Below are positions 43,391 to 47,326 of a stretch of DNA of 47,326 nucleotides, in pieces. The number at the start of each line of letters is the position of its first letter. The first letter of the stretch is position 1. Source of the stretch: Deltaproteobacteria bacterium (GTDB lineage: Bacteria > Myxococcota_A > Polyangia > Haliangiales > Haliangiaceae); contig JAFAOG010000526.1 in the NCBI GenBank assembly GCA_019237945.1, positions 1 to 47,326 on the forward strand, in the 5' to 3' direction. The notes under the pieces were generated by a model. The model ran no database searches and was not told the DNA's origin. It worked only from the letters and a program-made list of their open reading frames with translations. The translations under genes were made by a program, and so were the position numbers.

Positions 43391-44614
43391 GTGTCGCGTG
43401 CGAAGTCGGAGCTCGCCGTCGCAGCCTGGGGCGCCGCGACGTTCGGCGCACTGCTCGCGAGCTACAGCGCGTTTCGCCCGGTGCGCGATGCGCTGATCCT
43501 CGACGGCGATCCCGATCAGCTGCCGTGGCTGTTCACGGCGACGTTCATCGCGGTCAGCGTCGTGTCGCCGCTGTGGGGCGCGGCGGTCGCAAAGAGTCCG
43601 CGGCGCGTCGTGCCGATCGCGTTTCACGTGTTCGCGGCGTGCGCGCTCGCGTTCTTCGCCGTGATCCGCGCGAACACCGCGCCGGTGACGGTCGGCCGCG
43701 TGTTCTACGTGTGGAGCGCCGTCTTCAACCTGTTCGTCGTCAGCGTGTTCTGGTCGCTGCTCGCCGACCTGCTCGGGCCGGGCGTCGCGCGCAAGCTGTA
43801 CGGGCCGATCGCGGCCGGCGGCACGGTCGGCGCGTTCGTCGGGCCGCTGCTGACCAAGGAGCTCGTCGGTACGATCGGCGTCGCGGGCGTGCTCGTGATG
43901 AGCGCGGTGCTGCTCGAGCTCGCCGTGATCGGCACGGCGCAGCTGCGGCGCGTCGCGCGCGACGTCGAGACGATGGAGGCGGATCCGCCGGTCGAGGGCG
44001 GCGCGCTCGACGGCCTCAAGCATGTCGCGCGATCGCCGTATCTCGCGTCGATCGTCGGCTACGTGCTGTGCACGGCGTGCGCGGCGACGTTCGTCTATCT
44101 CGCGCAGGCGAAGATCGTCCACAGCGCGCTGCCGAGCCGCGAGGACCGCACCGACTTCTTCTCGACGATCGATCTGTGGGTCAGCGCGGTGACGTTCGTC
44201 GTGCAGCTCGCGATCGCGGGGCCGCTGATCCGGATCGTCGGGCCGGGCCTCGTGCTCTGCGTGCTGCCGCTGATCCAGGGCATCGGCATCGCGTGGCTCG
44301 TGCACGCGCCGAGCCTCGGTGCGCTCGCCGTGATCGCCATCGCCGGTCGCTCGGCGACGCACGGCCTGACGCGCCCGTCGCGCGAGCTGCTGTTCACCGT
44401 GATCCCGCGCGCCGACAAGTACCGCGCGAAGAACGTGATCGACACGATGGTCTACCGGCTCGGCGACTTCGGCTCGAGCTGGCTCAACAAGGGGCTCGCC
44501 GCCGCCGGCCCCGCTGTCTTGACGCTCGCCGCGCTCCCGCTGACGCTCGCGTGGCTCGCCCTGGCGGCCTGGCTCGGCGTCGCGTTCCGCCGGCGCGCAA
44601 AGGAGACTTCATGA
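43391..44614 (+). CDS. MFS-type transporter, NTP/NDP exchanger-like
   Basis: The 407-residue membrane protein has about twelve hydrophobic segments. SAFRPVRDALILDGDPDQLP near the start and SRELLFTVIPRADKYRAKNV near the end are typical of bacterial MFS proteins related to the ATP/ADP (NTP/NDP) exchange transporter group. Substrate assignment is uncertain; no nucleotide-exchanger signature residues can be checked from memory. The GTG start at 43391 is 104 bp after the cassette gene; a GAGGGG stretch lies just upstream but too close. The stop overlaps the ATG of the next gene (ATGA, 44611-44614). Confidence 0.82.
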   Translation: MSRAKSELAVAAWGAATFGALLASYSAFRPVRDALILDGDPDQLPWLFTATFIAVSVVSPLWGAAVAKSPRRVVPIAFHVFAACALAFFAVIRANTAPVTVGRVFYVWSAVFNLFVVSVFWSLLADLLGPGVARKLYGPIAAGGTVGAFVGPLLTKELVGTIGVAGVLVMSAVLLELAVIGTAQLRRVARDVETMEADPPVEGGALDGLKHVARSPYLASIVGYVLCTACAATFVYLAQAKIVHSALPSREDRTDFFSTIDLWVSAVTFVVQLAIAGPLIRIVGPGLVLCVLPLIQGIGIAWLVHAPSLGALAVIAIAGRSATHGLTRPSRELLFTVIPRADKYRAKNVIDTMVYRLGDFGSSWLNKGLAAAGPAVLTLAALPLTLAWLALAAWLGVAFRRRAKETS

Positions 44615-45711
44615 ACCGCCGCACGTTCCTGCTTACGACGCTCGCCGCCTGCGCCGCCCCCGCCACGAAGAGCACGCCGATGCCGACCACACCGACCACG
44701 CCGACGAAGAAGAAGGTCCTCGTGCTCGGCGGCACCGGCTACATCGGCCCGCACATCGTGCGCGCGCTCGTCGCGGCAGGTCACACGGTGACGCTGTTCA
44801 ACCGCGGCAAGACACACACCGAGCTGTTCCCCGACCTCGAGAAGCTGCACGGCGATCGCGACGGCCACCTCGAGGCCCTGCAAGGCCGGAAGTGGGACGC
44901 CGTGATCGACGACGCCGGCTTCGTGCCGCGCATCGTCGAGCAGTCGGCGAAGCTGCTCGCGCCGAGCGTCAAGCAGTACGTCTTCATCTCGACGATCTCC
45001 GTCTACAAGGACATCGCCAAGCCGGGCATGGACGAGACGGCCGCCGTCGACGAGCTCCCCGCCGACGCCAAGGAAGAGGACAAGCGCTACTACGGCCCGT
45101 TCAAGGCGGCCTGCGAGAAGACCGTCGAGGCTGCCCTCCCCGGCCGCGCGACGATCCTCCGACCCGGCGTGATCGTCGGCCCCGGCGATCCGACCGGCCG
45201 CTTCACGCACTGGGCCTCGCGGATCGCAGACGGCGGCGACGTGCTCGCGCCGGGCGACGGCACGACGCCCGTCCAGTACATCGACGTCCGCGATCTCGCC
45301 GCGTTCGTCGCGCGCGTCGTCGCCGACACCACGGTCGGCACGTACAACGTCCTCGCCCCCGAGCACATCACGCCGATCAAGGACTTCCTCGCGCAGATCA
45401 ACGCCGCGACCGGCAACCACGCGCAGATCATCTACGTGCCCGCCGACTTCCTCGAGAAGCAGGACGTCCACGGCTGGTCCGACATGCCGCTCTGGCTCCC
45501 CCCGACAGGCGACTTCGCCGGCATCGGCACGCAATCGAACGCGCGCGCGGTCGCCAAGGGCCTGACGTTCCGCCCGCTCGCCGAGACCACGAAGGACACG
45601 CTCGCCTGGCTGCAAACGGTCCCCGAGGCGGACCGGCCGAAGCTCGCCTCGACGGGCATCTCGCGCGACCGCGAGGCGAAGGTCATTGCGGCGTGGCGCT
45701 CGCACGGCTAG
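44611..45711 (+). CDS. Tat-exported NAD-dependent epimerase/dehydratase-family lipoprotein
   Basis: The 366-residue protein starts with a twin-arginine lipoprotein signal, MNRRTFLLTTLAAC (lipobox Cys14), then a Thr/Pro linker. The SDR domain begins KKKVLVLGGTGYIGPHIVRA with the GxxGxxG nucleotide motif. It continues with YVFISTISVYKDIAKPG and a catalytic-type YYGPFKAACEK (YxxxK-like: Tyr with Lys four residues on). Extended SDRs of this type act on sugar nucleotides or isoflavone-like substrates, but an exported copy is uncommon since folded, cofactor-loaded enzymes need Tat. TatC is encoded in this window. An ideal Shine-Dalgarno (AGGAG, 44601-44605) precedes the ATG, which overlaps the transporter stop. 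Confidence 0.88.
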   Translation: MNRRTFLLTTLAACAAPATKSTPMPTTPTTPTKKKVLVLGGTGYIGPHIVRALVAAGHTVTLFNRGKTHTELFPDLEKLHGDRDGHLEALQGRKWDAVIDDAGFVPRIVEQSAKLLAPSVKQYVFISTISVYKDIAKPGMDETAAVDELPADAKEEDKRYYGPFKAACEKTVEAALPGRATILRPGVIVGPGDPTGRFTHWASRIADGGDVLAPGDGTTPVQYIDVRDLAAFVARVVADTTVGTYNVLAPEHITPIKDFLAQINAATGNHAQIIYVPADFLEKQDVHGWSDMPLWLPPTGDFAGIGTQSNARAVAKGLTFRPLAETTKDTLAWLQTVPEADRPKLASTGISRDREAKVIAAWRSHG

Positions 45712-45736
45712 CCGCGCGCGCAACCCAGAGGATCTA

Positions 45737-45817
45737 GCCCCAAAGAACCCAAAGCGCCCAAAGTTCCGGAACCTGATCCGGACTCCGACCCTTTGGGTTC
45801 TTTGGGTTCTTTGGGGC
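45737..45817. repeat. 81-bp hairpin of 9-bp units (CCCAAAGAA / TTCTTTGGG)
   Basis: Arms 45737-45763 and 45791-45817 pair in 25 of 27 positions, around a 27-nt loop that itself contains TCCGGA palindromes. Each arm is built from about three TTTGGGTTC-type units, and the DNA is much richer in A/T than its surroundings. It may be a bidirectional terminator or a dispersed palindromic repeat. Confidence 0.7.
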
Positions 45818-45827
45818 CAAATTTCTG

Positions 45828-45833
45828 TAGAGT
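45828..45833 (+). promoter_or_regulatory. -10-like hexamer TAGAGT for repeat protein 45840
   Basis: TAGAGT ends exactly 6 nt before the GTG start, with no Shine-Dalgarno in between (TCCGAC). Confidence 0.5.
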
Positions 45834-45839
45834 TCCGAC

Positions 45840-47326
45840 GTGAAGCGGGTCATCGCCGTCGTCGCTGTGGTCCTTGTCGTGATCATCGCTTGGTGGCTTC
45901 GTGCGCATCACCGCGACACGAAGCAGACCGCGCACGACCAAGACAGCGCGCAACAGAGCAGCGGCGATTCGCACGCGCGCAAGGGGCCGCAGGCGCCTGC
46001 GACACTGTCGGGCCGGGTCACGCGCAAGCCCGACGGGGCGCCGGTGGCGAATGCGACCGTGTCGATCGCGCGCGCGGAGCTCGGCGCGGAGTTCCTGCCG
46101 TCGCAGGCGCCGACGCTCGTGACGCAGACCGACGCGAGCGGCCAGTGGCGGCAGCCGATCGCGCCCGGGACGTACATCCTGGCGGCGACGGCGCCGGGGT
46201 TGTTGCCCGAGGCGCTGCCGAAGCTCGTCGTCGGTGAGGGCGAGCAGCGCGGTGGGCTGGACTTCGCGCTCGAGGCCGGCGGCACGCTCGTCAAGGGCAC
46301 GGTGACCGACGTCGGCGGCGGCCCGATCGCCGGCGCGCGCATCACGCTGAAGCGCAGCGAGGACTTCTCGCTCACCGGGCAGCCGGACTTCGCGACGCTG
46401 ACCGGCCAGGACGGCACGTATCAGCTGCAGGTGCGTGATGGCGACTACAGCGTGCATGCGGCGCACGACGACTACACGAAGGCGCAGAAGTCGATCGAGG
46501 TGAAGGGCAAGCCGATCACCGTCGACTTCACGCTCGTGCCCGGCGGCTCGATCAAGGGGCGCGTGATCGCGCGCGAGAGCGGCAAGCCGGTGGCGGGCGC
46601 GTGGATCGACGTGCGCGGCAAGCGATCGAACTCGTTCGGCGTCGGCGAGGCAGTCAGCGACGACGAGGGCAACTTCCAGCTCCACTCGCTCGCGAGCGGC
46701 GCGATCTCGCTGAGCGCGGCCGGGCCCGGGTATGCGAGCAGCAGCCCGACCGTCGTCGAGCTCGGCGTCGGCGAGCAGGTCGACGGAATCACGATCAAGG
46801 TCGATCACGCGTACACGATCAGCGGCAAGGTCGTCGACAAGCGCGACAAGACGAAGGGCGTGCCCGCGATCCTGATCGGCGGCTTCTCGATCGCGTCGCA
46901 GCAGGTCGCGCTCGCGCACGAGCCGACCGACAAGGACGGCCGCTTCGAGATCGTCGGCGTGCGGCCCGCCGCGTACACGCTCGCCGCGTTCGGCGAGGGC
47001 AAGGTCCCCGATATCGGCAAGACGGTCGAGGTCGTCGACAAGGACATCAAGGACGTCGTGATCGAGCTCGAGACCGGCGTGTCGATCAGCGGGCGCGTCG
47101 AGCCACCGCAGGCCGCGCAGATCGCGCTGCGGCTCGACGGCGAGATCGGGCTCGCGAACATGTTCCAGATGGCGAAGGTCGTGATGGTGCGTGCGAAGGC
47201 GGACCCGCAGACCGGTGCGTTCAAGCTCGAGCACGTGCCGGCGGGCAAGCTCGTCGTCACCGCGGATACCGAGGACGGCGCAGCCGGCAAGACGCCGGTC
47301 GAGATCGCGGAGGCGGATCTCGCGAA
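45840..47326 (+). CDS. Carboxypeptidase-regulatory-like repeat protein, N-terminal part
   Basis: The frame runs from GTG 45840 to the end of the window (about 495 residues, 3' end missing). It starts with a signal-anchor helix, KRVIAVVAVVLVVIIAWWL, so the protein is membrane-tethered and exported. After a Gln/Ser/His-rich linker come at least four to five copies of the CarboxypepD_reg-like/prealbumin fold: LSGRVTRKPDGAPVANATVS, VKGTVTDVGGGPIAGARITL, IKGRVIARESGKPVAGAWID and ISGKVVDKRDKTKGVPAIL. Such beta-sandwich repeats act as surface adhesin or polymer-binding modules in Myxococcota. No catalytic domain is seen in the visible part. It follows the hairpin repeat by 22 bp. Confidence 0.88.
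   Translation, partial: MKRVIAVVAVVLVVIIAWWLRAHHRDTKQTAHDQDSAQQSSGDSHARKGPQAPATLSGRVTRKPDGAPVANATVSIARAELGAEFLPSQAPTLVTQTDASGQWRQPIAPGTYILAATAPGLLPEALPKLVVGEGEQRGGLDFALEAGGTLVKGTVTDVGGGPIAGARITLKRSEDFSLTGQPDFATLTGQDGTYQLQVRDGDYSVHAAHDDYTKAQKSIEVKGKPITVDFTLVPGGSIKGRVIARESGKPVAGAWIDVRGKRSNSFGVGEAVSDDEGNFQLHSLASGAISLSAAGPGYASSSPTVVELGVGEQVDGITIKVDHAYTISGKVVDKRDKTKGVPAILIGGFSIASQQVALAHEPTDKDGRFEIVGVRPAAYTLAAFGEGKVPDIGKTVEVVDKDIKDVVIELETGVSISGRVEPPQAAQIALRLDGEIGLANMFQMAKVVMVRAKADPQTGAFKLEHVPAGKLVVTADTEDGAAGKTPVEIAEADLA

Noticed and set aside
45708..47234. 508-codon minus-strand open frame
   Set aside because: Antisense of the carboxypeptidase-regulatory-like repeats; no recognisable domain.

Overview
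The window is about 47 kb of high-GC bacterial chromosome. It suggests a Myxococcota-type organism (old 'Deltaproteobacteria'). The indications are two large Ser/Thr protein kinases, an FHA/AAA+ regulator, a PilZ protein, an OmpA protein with thrombospondin type 3 repeats, about ten predicted lipoproteins (several with glycine-rich linkers), a stand-alone GspE N-terminal domain and a GspC-like PDZ protein. The taxon is inferred from this gene style; no rRNA is present. Genes are dense on both strands and many stops and starts overlap.

Layout. 1-6.6 kb: end of a TPR protein, a beta-helix lipoprotein, uppS-cdsA (lipid carrier and phospholipid synthesis) divergent from a PspA homologue, a GspC-like PDZ protein and a PilZ protein. 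6.6-14.2 kb: a degenerate MBL-like protein coupled to a class A PBP, a lipoprotein, tatB-like/tatC, a two-TM protein, a 51-aa ORF, a MITE-like element and an EF-hand lipoprotein. 14.3-17.7 kb: kinase with zinc ribbon and TPRs, GspE-N protein, tRNA-Arg(CCG). 17.7-24.4 kb: unknown conserved-looking protein, MaeB-type malic enzyme, OmpA/TSP3 protein, lipoprotein, FHA-AAA+-Fis regulator. 24.5-29.6 kb: a 1724-residue kinase/STAND NTPase/beta-propeller protein directly upstream of the FHA regulator. 29.7-32.1 kb: lipoprotein, a repeat-rich 0.6 kb gap and a REP-associated (RAYT) transposase. 32.1-35.3 kb: lipoproteins, RlmI-type methyltransferase, YedK/HMCES protein. 35.3-37.6 kb: a SecD-head/SecY-fold/DUF2007-like fusion, the most unusual gene here. 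37.8-40.8 kb: Cys-rich lipoprotein and a polar amino acid ABC importer. 40.8-45.7 kb: a translationally coupled diiron protein / APH-fold kinase / APS-kinase-like cassette, then an MFS/NTP-exchanger-like transporter coupled to a Tat-exported SDR protein. 45.8 kb to the end: carboxypeptidase-regulatory-like repeat protein, cut by the window edge.

Themes. (1) Envelope biology dominates: lipid carrier, PBP, Tat, Sec-like fusion, OmpA and lipoproteins. (2) A kinase and an FHA reader are adjacent, suggesting a local phospho-Thr circuit. (3) A -10-like hexamer, mostly of form TAnnnT, sits 5-11 nt before the start codon of about 15 genes, often exactly 6 nt before it and without a usable Shine-Dalgarno, which points to widespread leaderless transcription. 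(4) Small palindromic elements occur between and inside genes: a 162-bp element with 22-bp perfect terminal inverted repeats and a possible 4-bp target duplication, an in-frame GC palindrome inside the giant kinase, and repeats around the RAYT gene.
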